From Primula veris (Eukaryota; Streptophyta; Magnoliopsida; Ericales; Primulaceae): DNA of 64,000 nt. The translations under genes were made by a program, and so were the position numbers. The stretch spans positions 27,846,402-27,910,401 of the forward strand of contig OY821750.1 of assembly GCA_963682055.1 (NCBI GenBank). The letters are read 5' to 3'. Numbering within the stretch: the stretch's first letter is position 1; each line of letters opens with the position of its first letter. Positions 13,701-26,900 of the stretch are shown here, one piece after another. Below the pieces are notes generated by a model, which did not search any database, had not been told where the DNA came from, and saw only the letters and a list, made by a program, of their open reading frames with translations.

Positions 13701-15475
13701 TGTTATTTACCGAGACTTTAAAGCTTCAAACATATTACTAGACTCCGTAAGCTTCTAATTTCAGATTTCTTCAATTTCTTCTAATTTAACCCATGATCGC
13801 ATTTTCAACATCCCATATTTTGCGTTCTTTATAACAAATCCTTATCGGTTATTGTTTCTGTTAATTGCAGGACTATACAGCAAAACTATCAGATTTTGGA
13901 TTAGCCAAGGACGGTCCAGAAGGAGATGACACGCATGTTTCAACACGAGTTATGGGTACTCAAGGCTATGCCGCTCCTGAATACCTCATGACTGGTGAGT
14001 TTTATTAAGAGGAATAACAATCATCATAATTTCTGTTAATATATATGTGCCACGAAACAGAACGGAAACAAAAATGATATTCAATTATTTGCGTATAATT
14101 TTGTACACAAAAGGGACCATTCATTGTGTAAGTTTTGAGTCATAGTAATTGCCAGTAATTCTAGGACAAAGCATAAGCTTATTGGTATGAAATGTCAATC
14201 CTCATAGATAGTGCAGATGACTTGTTCGTGAAATCGTTCGTGTTCGGCTCGGCTAATGCTCGGTTCATGTTCGTTCATTTATAAATGAACACAATAATGA
14301 ACAAGAATATAATGTTCGTCTATTAAGTGAACTGAACATGAACATGAACATGAACATGTCTCTGTTCGGTTCGTCTAATCTCATGTTCGTGTAACTATAT
14401 ATAAAATTTGATAAAATAAAAAAATAAATTTATTAATGATGTAATAAAGACTAATATCACTACACAATTAATAAACTTATTTATTCTATAATAATATAAA
14501 TGATATGTTTGTATTATTTCGAACTTATTATGGTAATTTATATCATCATACTATAAATACAGTCACCGATTTTATCGTTAAGTGTTCAACTCGTTAAAGT
14601 AATTATACGTATGTAAAAAATAATTTATACAATATATAAACTTAAAGTTATATGTGAACTAATTTCTCTTAATTAACAATATAGTAATATGTGATAAAAC
14701 TAAAATATATTTTAAAAAGAAATGTTTTTTTTTCAAGTTCGAATATTTTGGAAGAAATTAGATGTTCACGAACAACTCGTGTTCGGCTCGTCAAATGTTC
14801 GATTCATGTTCGTCAAATGTTCGTTCGTATTTAAATGAACATGAACTGAACATGAACAAGAGTTTTAATTCATGAACTGAACATGAACAGGGGCTTGTTC
14901 GGTTCGTTTCGTTTCATTTACAGTCCTACTCATAGATATCATGTTTTGATATAATTTGTATATTTTGTACAGGTCACTTAACAGCAGCTAGCGACGTATA
15001 CAGCTTCGGAGTCGTGCTTTTAGAGCTCATAACAGGCCGAAAATCAGTAGATGAGACCCGACCCCATCGAGAAAAAAAGTTAGCAGAATGGGCAAGGCCT
15101 CAGTTAAAGGACCCAAGAAAGCTTAGACGGATCATGGACCCAAGATTAGAAGGCCAATACTCTGAATTAGGGGCCGAAAAAGCCGCTTCTTTAGCCTACC
15201 AATGTCTAAGCCACCGTCCCAAATTCAGACCCTCTATGAGCTCCGTAGTTAAGACCTTAGAGCCTCTAAAGGATTTCGATAACTCGTTAAATGAAACTTT
15301 TGTTTACGTTGCTCCTAGTTATAGTTTGCAAAAGGATGGTGAAGAGAAGAAGAGACACCATGTGAGGTCATCGCCTAGAACACAGACCGTTTATTCGGAA
15401 GTTGTGGTGAAGCAAAAGATGGGGAGTGGGTTGAATTCTCCTAGTCCTAGGCATTATCGTTACAAAAATGCATAG
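10798..15475 (+). CDS. RIPK: RIPK-like receptor-like cytoplasmic kinase (RLCK-VII)
   Basis: Serine/threonine kinase without ectodomain. Family members act at the plasma membrane in immune signalling; Arabidopsis RIPK phosphorylates RIN4. Exons read as 10798-11175, 12351-12486, 13610-13746, 13871-13994 and 14973-15475, all GT..AG with phases that join, giving 425 residues. The ATG at 10798 follows a poly-A leader; an upstream in-frame TTG extension is untranslated leader. Order: N-terminal tail with Cys11 as a possible acylation site (no Gly2), P-loop [11 protein letters not shown] at 84-94, Lys112, YRDFK with Asp207, DFG Asp225, activation segment with [20 protein letters not shown], and a basic Ser-rich tail. 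YRD instead of HRD is normal for this subfamily. The segment [27 protein letters not shown] before the kinase domain is what suggests RIPK rather than another PBL. All catalytic residues are present, so it looks functional. Confidence 0.92.
14209..14928. mobile_element. hAT non-autonomous element in intron 4 of the kinase gene
   Basis: It is flanked by a perfect 8-bp duplication CTCATAGA (14201-14208 and 14929-14936). The ends are TAGTGCAGATGA (decayed) and, on the other strand, TAGGACTGTAAATGA. Both subterminal regions hold many GAACATGAAC/TGTTCGTTC motifs around an AT-rich centre. A second copy lies at 54728-55494. It lies wholly within the intron, well clear of both splice sites. Confidence 0.88.
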
Positions 15476-17910
15476 ATTTTGAAGTGTAAATCATAAATGT
15501 AAATAGAGAGCTTCATTAAGTTGATTTTTGTTTACCCTTTTTTGGCTAATAGCACAAGTCATATGATTTTTGTAATGACATTTTGAAGTTAAAGTTGAAA
15601 TCTTCATGAAGTTGATTCTGTTTAATTGTCCCTATGAATATGGTATGATAAGTTTCATATTCGTTGTTTTTAATTTGTACAAGAAAAAGTTGGTTAATTG
15701 AGTGCGATGGTGTAATAATTAAACCACTTGAGTATATGTGAAAATATTAAGTAAGGGTGCAAAGAATCAAACGGAACTTCGCTTTGGTATTTTCGATCTC
15801 GTACCAACGAACTTTATTTGAATTTAACTTGAGTTTGAGCTTTTCCAAGTCTAAATTGCTTCAATTAAGCATGCGCAAGGGCAAATTAGGAAGATTATTT
15901 GGTTCAAGCTCAGGTTCCCTTGAGACTCTTTCTGAGCACACCTAGTCGCACACGCTCTAGCACTTGTTTTAATCAGTGGTTTCGGTTGTGGAAAACTAGC
16001 CTCGTAAAATCCAAGTTAAAGTACCGTGTCTACATATAAATGTACATCTACATGTTTTCCAGCTCGTGTTGGATTATTGAGTCAGAGGAATTCTTCAATT
16101 CCAAGCTCGAACGAAGTCATTAATTTAGCGAGCTCAAAATATATTAGCTCCAATCTCAGACTTGTTTTACGTTCAAACCAAGATCCAATCAAACATTTTC
16201 AGTATAAATTAAAGCTTGAAATTTGGATCATCGAGTTAGCACCGTATGGAACATTTGTCGCTCGCCTTTTCATTCCTTTTAGTAAGGACACAATATTATT
16301 CATATTATCTCGTATATTATAATATTCTTTGTTGTTAAATTTTAAGTGATATTATTTTAAAATCTTAAATGTCACATTTTTCAAAATAAGATACTACTCC
16401 CTACTTGTTATCACACCAATTAAACATCAACTAAACTTAACAAAGAAGTTAACATCTGACATCAACGATAAAATCAACTCATGGTAATAAATCTGTTATG
16501 TAAGTTGAGAAGGTAAACATTTTTCACATTAAACATGTAAGCTAACAATTTCATTATATATCATTTCAATACTAGCAGTTCATGTAAGTGTTTATTTAGT
16601 TGACACTGAAGAAGTATACTTCCTTACGATTTCGAGACATCTAAATATATTTAGTACTTTTTATAATGCAAATAAATCGAAAAAATATATTTAGTACCAT
16701 GTACTTTTGCATTTTACCAATTTTATACCAAACTTTTAAAATTAACCAAATTTGGGTCCAACCTATCGATTTTCATCAAATTAGGAGACTCGTGTATTTC
16801 AAGATGACACGCACTCCGTCAAAAACCGATTTTCAAATGTGAGATATAATGAATACAATTTCGTCGATTTATGTTATCATGCCCTTAATTGAACGAAAAT
16901 CGGTAGGTAAAGACCTAAAATTGATAAAAATAAAAAAATTGTAAATAAATTAATAAAAACCAATATTACATGTTAATTAATAGTTTCCCCCGTAAAGCAA
17001 CAATAATAAGTTAATAACCCAATCTTTCACATAGAAATTTGCACACCGCGGTTAAAATCGGAATAAATATCGGAGGATATTAGCCATATATCACCTTTTA
17101 CAGTATTTTTTAAATGGAGGTGCTGTTCCGAAACTTTTTTAGGTTTCAGTCACTCGACCCAATAAAAAAGAGCTTAAAGTTGTTTTTAAGCCTAAAAAAT
17201 AACTTATAATCTATACGGAAAATATATTAAAATGTAAAAAAGAGTTTAAAAATTGTTTTTAATCTTAAAAAAAGATATTATAATGTACACGAGAAAGATA
17301 TGAAAGTGTACACAAATAACTTAAAAGTTGTTTTTAGTGCTTTTTTGAATTATTAAGTAAAAAAAAAAAAAAATATGAAAAAAATATGTTTTTTTATCTA
17401 CACTTACAAATATTATGACAAATCTAGAAACAAAAATGTTATCTAAAGAAAGTGACCTCCACTACCCAAAGGAGCCCTTAATATTCTCAAAGCAATCGTA
17501 TACGCAAGCTATATAAACAACTCAAACGGAAGGACTCTTACTTTACGAGTGTCTCTTCGGAACAGTCAGCTTATTTGACTGTTTATGCTACAGTCAGTTT
17601 AACAACCATTAGATTAGAAAATGAATGATTAGATGATATTTTTCAATAAATAATTTATTTTTTCTATCTTCAACAAATTAGAATTTGATAAATTAAAAAC
17701 TAATTTTACAACACACTAAAAATCAAAATAAAAATATAGAACCCTATGGTGCCTAACCTAAACTTGAACATTAATCAAAATTTAATTTTTTTTATCCATT
17801 TGACACATTCTCTAGTAATTCCGTGCTTTACCCAAAACAAATATTAGTCCAAAAAATAAAACCTCCCAAATCACCAAATCATCACATATTAGACTACTAG
17901 TCAAGTCGAT
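15476..17910. other. Kinase 3' flank and intergenic DNA
   Basis: 15476-15750 is likely 3' UTR. 15757-16325 has two moderate open frames rich in Ser/Leu/Phe without any recognisable domain, probably transposon remnant. 16725-16935 contains an imperfect inverted repeat (CCTATCGATTTTC versus GAAAATCGGTAGG), possibly a decayed foldback element. No further gene was seen before the RBX1-like start. Confidence 0.5.
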
Positions 17911-20900
17911 ATGGCATCTCTTGACTCGGATTTGAAGATAGTCCCTGTTTCCGCCAAAGGATCCTCGAAAGGACTATCGAAAAACCCGAAGCGCTTTGAA
18001 ATAAAAAAATGGAATGCTGTTTCCCTCTGGGCCTGGGGTACTTATTTTTTACACCCCCCATTAATTATATATATAGTTATAAACAGTAATTAGTAGTAAC
18101 TAGGATTAGTGGATTACTATAATGGGGTTGCTAAATAAATAAATAAATAAAATTAGGTTTTTAATAACTTCGGCCCCCTCCTTCGGTAATTAGGTTGTTA
18201 TGAGTAATTATTTACACACACCGCTTACGCTCGTTACTGACCTGTTGTGAGAGAGAATTAAGTGCCTATTGTTTGCCAACGACTCTTTTCCTTAATAGCA
18301 GTGGCGGAGCTAGGGTATTGATATGCTAAATTGGTTTTCGTGAAACCTCATGGTAGTAATCGTTACTCGCACAAACTCGAGGGTAGTAATCGGGTATTAA
18401 CCCGTTCTTATGCTCATTGCTACGCTATTGTGAGATTTAGTGGTTGTTTGCCAACAGCTGTTTTTCTTAGCTTTTTGATAAATAAATAAAAACTACGGGT
18501 GTTTAGTATATTTAGCCTTTTTAGCTTTTAACTAAGAAAGCTCAAAAGCGAAGAAGTTAGTTATTTGTGGATTTTATTTGTCAATCAAATAATTTTGTAT
18601 ATTTATAAGTCAATTAAAAGTTCAAAAAAGTAAAAGATGACCTATCAACAAAAACAAGTTATAGGTCACATATAAGTAAAACAATTAAGCTAGTGCCAAA
18701 CAGTACACACTTCTTTTAAATAATCCTTTTTCTCATTGCTTTTTTAAAAACAGCTTTTGATAATAAAAGCCGATGCTAAACACGCCCTGAAACTCAATTA
18801 TAACCCGTGTGTTAGATATTTAGGGTATGATAATCCTGGATAACTTCGAAGAATCGTGTTCGTACACTTTCCGAACAAAGTATTTCGACCCTATTATTGC
18901 CTGGGTTCACGAAATCTTTGTGGGGATAATTCTTGAAGAACAATTTGTTTCTGGCAAGGAGAATAGATTAGGAATGTAGAGAGAATTTTCTTATATGTTT
19001 CTGTAACCAAAACCGAGGCCAAATGACTTCTTATATAGGAGATCAATAACCGAAACTGAAAGCAAGCAACTGTTCCGGAAAGGAAGCAACTGTTCCGGAA
19101 AGGAAGCAACTGTTCCGGAAAGGAAGCAACTGTTGGGAAAGGGTCCAACTATTCAAAATTTTCCGGAAAGGAAGCAACTGTTCCGGAAAGGAAGCAACTG
19201 TTGGGAAAGGGTCCAACTATTCAAAATTTTCCGGAAAGGAAGAAACTGTTCAGAAAATTTTTCGCTCGGGACCCCAGCCAGGGGCTCTCGCCCCTTGGAC
19301 CCCGCCAGGGACTCTGCCCCTAGGACCCCGCCAGGGGCTCTGCCCCTTGGAACCCCGTTTCAATTATTCATATTCAATTATACGTTGGCTCGACGAGCGT
19401 GCACTCCGCACTTCCCTAACTCGTTTCCGAGTTTAACGCATTATTGCATCGGCCTATAATAAATCACATTACTACTAAAATACATTGATGATACTAAAAT
19501 CACCAACAAATCCCCCCCATTTTAGTGTAATCCTTTATTTACTCAGTATATACAATAATATATACAAGGGTATAACACACAGGTATAACAATCAAACAAA
19601 TGCATAGATGAAAATGTCTTACGATTGAATTTTCATCTTAGTACAAATACACATTCCAAATACTCGAAAATCTGGGTGTCATAACGATTGAACCCGTCAA
19701 TCCATTTGAATATCTGAAGATATAGTACACATATGTTTCTTACAATACTCTACTATTCATACTTGACACTTTACAAGTCATGTGTCCTTATCCATTAATA
19801 AGCATATAGGAAGCCAAGTCCAAGCTTCTTGAAGCGGCAAAACTTCATGCTCACATAGGTGATCCTTTTAATCTTGCACCTGCATTTGCAATTTTTCAAA
19901 AGAACCATTAAGAAGATATACTTCAACCTAGCCATCACTTGCAGGTCTGAGCACATACCTTGGGAAGATAAACACAATTGCTCCAATCTCTAACTATGAT
20001 CTTTCCACATTGAATTCTGCTTCTAACGTTGTATTCGAAGGGAATTGGGTGTACCACAGCTAATAGATTTAAATGGACTTTAATCCCATCCCAATTACCG
20101 ACTTATTCACTAAGTCTCTAGCTAACCCCTTCGTCAAGTGGTCAGCTAAGTTTTGTTGCGACCGAACAAAATCAATAGATATCACCCCATTCATGATTAA
20201 TTCCCTAATCATACTATGTCTAACACCCAAATGTCTAGACTTTCCATTGTATATTTGACTATAAGCTTTAGCCAGTGTGGCAGTACTATCACAACGGATA
20301 GAAATTGGTGATATCGGTTTAGGCCATATCGGAATCTCATATACCAAGTTCCTGAGCCATTCCGCTTCTTTACCAGCAGCTGCTAATGCTACAAACTCAG
20401 ATTCCATTGTGGAACCAGTTATACATGTTTGCTTCTTGGAAGCCCATGAGATGGCACCTCCCCCAAGCAAGAACACCCATCCACTTGTAGAGGATGAGTC
20501 TTCAGCATTATTTATCCAACTAGCATCCGAATAACCCTCTAACACCAAAGGAAATCCCATATATGCCAATCCATAATTCATAGTACCCTTCAAGTACTTG
20601 AATACCCTAGTTATCGCATGCCAATGATGTCTACTAGGATTACTAGTAAATCTGCTCAACTTTCCAACCGCATAAGCAATATCCGGTCTAGTGCTAATCA
20701 TAGCATACATCAAAGAGCCTATAGCTCTTGAGTATTCAAGTTGATCCACAGGTTTACCTGTATTTGGCATAAGCTTTTCTCCCGGATCCATGGGAGTACT
20801 TACTGGAGAACAACTTTCATAATTGAACTTCTTGAGTATTTTCTCAATGTAATGAGATTGCGTAATTACAATCCCCTTATTCTCCCGTTTAATCTTAATA

Positions 20901-23900
20901 CCAAGAATAACGTCCGCTTCTCCCATATCTTTCATGGAGAACTTTGATGACAAGAAATTCTTCGTTTTATCAACTTGATTTTGGTCGGTGCCAAAGATCA
21001 ACATGTCATCAACATATAGACAAATGAAAACTCCTTTACCGGATGTATTAAATTTGCTATATACACATTTGTCTGCTTGGTTTAGAATGAAACCATTAGA
21101 CAAAACAACTTCATCAAACTTTTGATGCCACTGCTTCGGAGCTTGTTTCAGCCCATACAACGACTTAACTAGCTTACACACTTTATGCTCATTACCAGGC
21201 ATTACAAATCCTTCAGGTTGCTTCATATACACTTCTTCTTCCAAATCACCATTCAGAAATGCTGTTTTGACATCCATTTGATGAATTACTAGATTATGAA
21301 TAGCCGCCAAGGCAATCAACAATCTAATAGTAGTGATACGGGCAACTGGAGCATAGGTATCGAAATAATCAATCCCTTCCTTTTGTCTGAAGCCTTGGAT
21401 AACTAATCTAGCTTTAAACTTGTCAATTGTACCATCGACTTTCATCTTCTTTTTGAAGATCCATTTGCAACCCAATGGTTTGCAACCTGGTGGTAAATCA
21501 GATAATACCCAAGTATTATTTTCCATGATAGAACCAATCTCTTCATCAATTGCTTCTTTCCAAAAAACAGAATCTCGAGATTTCACAGCTTCATCATACG
21601 TTCTTGGATCCTCCTCTATACTATAACAATAATAGTATTGAGTACCAATCTGATCTCTTGATCCCTCAACTAAATATAGTTGAAAATCAGATCCATAAGA
21701 TCTAGATTTTCTAGCTCTTTTGCTCCTACGGGGTTCAAGTGTCTCACTTGGCACATCAATTGAATGATCATCCCTTAGAGATTCATCTGAATTAGGTATA
21801 GAGTCCTTTGGTCTAGGTATAAAAGAGAAACAATTCTCATCAAATATGGCATCTCTCGATTCTATAATCGTGTTAATAGAAATCGAGTCATTAGGTTCTA
21901 TAACATAAAACCTATAGGCCTTGGAGTGCTCAGCATATCCAACAAAGATGCAAACTATACCCTTTTCACCCAAAGTTTTCCTTTTTGGGTCCGGGAGTCT
22001 AACCACGGCCCTACAACCCCAAACACGTAAAAATGTTAAGTTTGGTCGTTTTTTATACCAAAGTTCATATGGGGTAGTCTTGTTCCTTTTATTAGGAACC
22101 CTATTTAATAAATAGCAAGCCGTTAACATAGCTTCTCCCCAAAACCCTTCACTTAAACCAGAGTAAGATAACATGGCATTCACCATTTCTTTAAGAACTC
22201 TATTTTTCCTTTCAGCCACACCATTTTGTTGAGGTGTATAAGGTGCCGTAGTCTCATGAATGATTCCTACGGATTGGAAAAATACAGGATCATAATATTC
22301 ACCACCTCTATCTGTACGCAATGTTTTAATCAACACATTCTGTTGCACTTCAACTTCAGTTTTATAAATTTTGAATTTATCTAAGGCTTCGTCCTTAGCG
22401 TGCAACAAATAGACATAGCAGAATCTAGATGCATCATCTATGAAAGTGATAAAATATTTTTTATGCCCTAATGATGGAGTAGCATGCAAATCACATAAAT
22501 CACTATGTATTAATTCAAGAATGACAGATTTCCTTGTTATACTTTTAAAAGGTTGCCTAGTGATCTTTGTTAACATGCAAGTTTTACATATTTCTACATT
22601 TTCATTAAAAACAGGAATTAAAACATCTTTAGACATTTCATGCATTCTTTTATAGTGTACATGTCCTAGACGAGCATGCCATAACGAGAAATTGATAACA
22701 TTCGAAGAAGACATAAATACAGAACCAGAATCATTAGGAACTCCATTCAAATTCATCATAAACATACCATTATTATAATATCCAAATCCTACAAACACAC
22801 CAGACTTCGATAAAACATATTTATCGGATTCACACACTTGCTTGTATCCAAGATTATTTAATACAGGACCAGAAATTAAATTCTTACGTAATTTAGGAAC
22901 ATACAAAACATTAAACAAAGTAATAGTCTTTCCAGAACTGAATTCTAGCACCACGTTTCCTTTGCCTTCAACGGGAGCGAAGTGATCATCTCCCATGTAG
23001 AGGACAGAACCATCTTCCATTGGAACAAAATTCTTGAACCAGAAACGATCCTTGCAAACATGTGTTGTGGCGCCAGAATCAATCCACCACGCGATAGCAT
23101 CATCCTGCACATAAAATGCTTCAGAATTTAGTGAAACCGAATGTTTAATCAAACTATTCAAATCACGAATTGATTTCTGACCTTGGTTTTCGGATTGGTC
23201 CTTAGACCCTTTTCCTGAACCACTTGCATTCGCGTTGTCGTGCTTTTTGCCGAAACAGCAATCCCTCTTGAAGTGGCCTGTTTTGCCACACTTCCAGCAT
23301 TCTAGTTTCGGTTTCTTGTTAGCACCGAAACTGCCCTTATTGTTCTTGAAAGCACGCTTCTTTCCTTTGTTTTTGTGGTTATCGTTCTTACCACCCTCTT
23401 CAACCATATTAACCGAGGGTCCAGCAATTTGTTTGCCCTTTCCTTTGTCATCCTCCTGCGCTCATAGAGATTCTTCTATGTGCAAGTGACTTCCAAGTTG
23501 GATCAAAGACAGTTCGTCTTTTCCATGTTTCAGATTGTGTTTGAAATCCTTCCACGAAGGAGGCAACTTGTCTATGATGCTTGAGACAGATATTGTTTCA
23601 TCCATCTTCAATCCGTGTTGTGTGAATTGTCCAAGGATTCGGAGGAGTTCATTGAATTGTTCCATGACAGACCTCGATTCAACCATTTTGTAATTGTTGA
23701 AATCGGTTACCAGAAACTTTTTACTGGATGAGTCCTCTGCCACGTACTTGGATTCGAGACAATCCCACAATTCCTTTTGCAGATTCCACGTTTTGGTAAA
23801 TATCAAATAAGGGATCAGACATACCGTTAAGAATGTGCCCTCTGCAAATGTAGTCGTCGTTCTCCCACTTTGATCTGCGTCTTAGATTTTCAACCGTGTC

Positions 23901-26900
23901 ATCCTCTACAAATTCTGGAATCGGTGTAGACAGGACGTGCACCACCTTTAACGTTGTCAACATGAAATGCATCTTCTTCTGCCAACGCCTGAAGTCTTGT
24001 CCTTGAAACTTGTCCAATTTTCCGAAATTTGTAGTCATCTCCTTGACGGTGCTTCCTCCAGCCATGATTATCAGAAACTACTTTGTTCGTTTGTTAGATA
24101 TTTAGGGTATGATAATCCTGGATAACTTCGAAGAATCGTGTTCGTACACTTTCCGAACAAAGTATTTCGACCCTATTATTGCCTGGGTTCACGAAATCTT
24201 TGTGGGGATAATTCTTGAAGAACAATTTGTTTCTGGCAAGGAGAATAGATTAGGAATGTAGAGAGAATTTTCTTATATGTTTCTGTAACCAAAACCGAGG
24301 CCAAATGACTTCTTATATAGGAGATCAATAACCGAAACTGAAAGCAAGCAACTGTTCCGGAAAGGAAGCAACTGTTCCGGAAAGGAAGCAACTGTTCCGG
24401 AAAGGAAGCAACTGTTGGGAAAGGGTCCAACTATTCAAAATTTTCCGGAAAGGAAGCAACTGTTCCGGAAAGGAAGCAACTGTTGGGAAAGGGTCCAACT
24501 ATTCAAAATTTTCCGGAAAGGAAGAAACTGTTCAGAAAATTTTTCGCTCGGGACCCCAGCCAGGGGCTCTCGCCCCTTGGACCCCGCCAGGGACTCTGCC
24601 CCTAGGACCCCGCCAGGGGCTCTGCCCCTTGGAACCCCGTTTCAATTATTCATATTCAATTATACGTTGGCTCGACGAGCGTGCACTCCGCACTTCCCTA
24701 ACTCGTTTCCGAGTTTAACGCATTATTGCATCGGCCTATAATAAATCACATTACTACTAAAATACATTGATGATACTAAAATCACCAACACCGTGTGTAT
24801 TTTGTGTTCACTCCTATGACAAGAAGTGGCAATCACAAGAGTATAGCAATGAGTATCTGCATATAATTGCTCTTTAGGAATTGGTTACAAAGAAACATAA
24901 GACAATATAGAAGACTTGATTCACATGAGTGTGGCGCAACTGTTTTTTTTCTTCTTAGCCTTTTGCTTGAAAAAATATAGAGGTTTTTGGTTTGCTAGCT
25001 TTTTTAGTTTTTAAAAAAGCTATCTTTTGGGTGAAAAAAAGCCAAAATAACTCGGAAGAAGAAAAAAATAGGACATTTTGAGGATTTAGTTTTGCCCAGA
25101 AATAATAAGAATAGAATTTTTTGTAATAAAACTTGTTTGTATAACTGGAAGTCAGTCAAGTCACTTGCACGATAAGTAAAACAATGTCCAAACTCTGTAC
25201 TGCAACTAAGGGGGGGGCCAAACTCTGTACTGCAACTTTTGTTACGTAAGGTTTTTTGTCACTTCTTAATAGCAATACGTGATTGATCTTATCTACACAC
25301 AATTCATTCACACATATAACTAGTTTTATCCTCCTTGTGCTTATTATGATATGAATTCTAGGCAAACAGCTAAAGTTAGAACTTAAAAACTTATTTAACA
25401 TTAACATATTGCGTGATATTTTTTTCACTCTTGTAATATAATTCAACTGTTAATGTTATAAATTGACAAGGTACGATTTGTTAAAGAGAGGGAGTTCCCC
25501 ATCCCTAATCGATAATCATATATATTGGCAATGTACTGCTCTATGTTTGGTAGTAAGTAAGCATATTGATCTATAATTCAATTTAATCATATTACCAGTT
25601 TGCGATGTAACATTGACTATACTAACACATAAGAACAAGGTAGACCTCTGCTTAATTTCACAACTTTTGGATTCCTCATTGTATAATAAACATGACTTAA
25701 TAGAATAAAAGTTCAAGCTTTTTATGTTTTTTCTAATTAAGTTTAGCAATTCAGCTACCTGAATTCCCACCTTGATTCTGTATGCAGATATTGTTGTGGA
25801 TAACTGTGCAATTTGCCGGAACCATATCATGGATCTATGTAAGCTTCATTAAATTATTCTTTATAGATCCGTTATTTTCTTTTGAGATGTATTGTGATAT
25901 TTTGTATTGGTGTCCTTTTGAATGTTTGATTAGGTATCGAGTGCCAAGCTAACCAGGCTAGCGCTACCAGCGAGGAATGTACTGTTGCTTGGGGTATGTG
26001 TCACGTCCCGAAATCCGGAAAACACGAACACTAAGCCATGACCTTTTTAAACAAAAGGAACGAGAACCTGTTGGTACAAAATTAAAATTTTAAAAGAAAA
26101 CACTTGCGAGCTAAATTAATAATTAAATGAATAAATATAAAGTTTATCAAACGCGGCTACAACACAAATGGTTTTAACAAAATTATATAAAAAGAAATGA
26201 ACAAATGTATTTTGCCCGTAGACTACAATCTCAAATAAAAACTAGTCTAAGCGAAAATAAAGCAACTGAAAAATGGCCCGAGCCCATGCGATATTGCGTT
26301 AATGCTCTTATCCGAACGTGCCAACCTAAGTTGTACCTGAAAGACAAAATTGTAACGGTGAGTTTCACGCACATACATAGACGGGACGGCATCACAAAAT
26401 ACCGTCACTCCATCCCATAAATGCAATAACTCACAAACGACAACTACGATAATCAACATATAAAAAGAAATATAATAACATCCTACAACGAGATACATTA
26501 AATAACTACAACACACATCTATAGCATACATGGACCTCTCACGCCACCTACCCCATTCCGTAAGTTAGGTCATTCCCTATCCCTTCGGCCGTCTTATGTC
26601 CCCGGAATTAGGGAGAGATATAGATCATTGCTAACATAAAAATAGATTTATAGTGCGCACTTGGATCTCTCACGCCACTCGTCCCAGTCCGTAAGACGAG
26701 TCATTCTCTATCTCTTCGGCCGTCTCATGTTTCCGGAATTAGGGAGAGATATAGACCATTGCTAACAATAAAATAAATATAGTGCATACTGGATCTCTCA
26801 CGTCACTCGTCCCAGTCCGTAAGACGAGTCATTCTCTATCCTCTCGGCCGTCTTATGTCCCCGGATTTAGAAAGAGACATAGACCATTGCCACTATTCTA

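Larger units (their letters stand above)
18810..19508 (-). repeat. 3' LTR of the Copia element
   Basis: Essentially identical to the LTR at 24093-24790: the reading frames that chance to lie in each LTR translate identically, and by eye at most about one base differs. A TATA box (CCTATATAAG on the minus strand, about 19030-19040) separates U3 from R/U5. U3 carries the 20-bp repeats and GC-rich repeats annotated separately. Confidence 0.93.
18810..24790 (-). mobile_element. Complete Ty1/copia LTR retrotransposon in RBX1-like intron 1
   Basis: 5,981-bp element on the minus strand, opposite to the host gene. LTRs are 18810-19508 and 24093-24790; on the minus strand each begins TGTTGGTGATTTT and ends ATATCTAACA. 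A perfect 5-bp duplication CCGTG flanks it (18805-18809 and 24791-24795). A purine tract (AAAATGGGGGGGATT on the minus strand) adjoins the 3' LTR at 19509-19523. Gene order protease-integrase-RT-RNase H defines Copia. The leader between the 5' LTR and the gag ATG is under 30 bp and I see no canonical initiator-Met primer-binding site. The internal Pol frame is intact but gag is broken. Confidence 0.96.

Noticed and set aside
15757..16322. Two open frames after the kinase gene
   Set aside because: Low-complexity Ser/Leu/Phe content, no family resemblance and no splice or promoter support.
18894..19148. 84-codon frame in the left LTR (and its twin at 24176-24430), and the 108-codon frame at 19133-19459 / 24415-24741
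   Set aside because: They lie in the LTR repeats and exist in duplicate only because the LTRs are identical. The 108-codon frame is a translation of the tandem repeats.
20073..23489. Several + strand open frames inside the Copia
   Set aside because: All are antisense shadows of the intact minus-strand Pol frame.
24063..24092. Canonical Met-tRNA primer-binding site of the Copia at 18810-24790
   Set aside because: The bases next to the 5' LTR (AACGAACAAAG on the minus strand) do not match the usual TGGTATCAGAGC; I do not assign a primer site.
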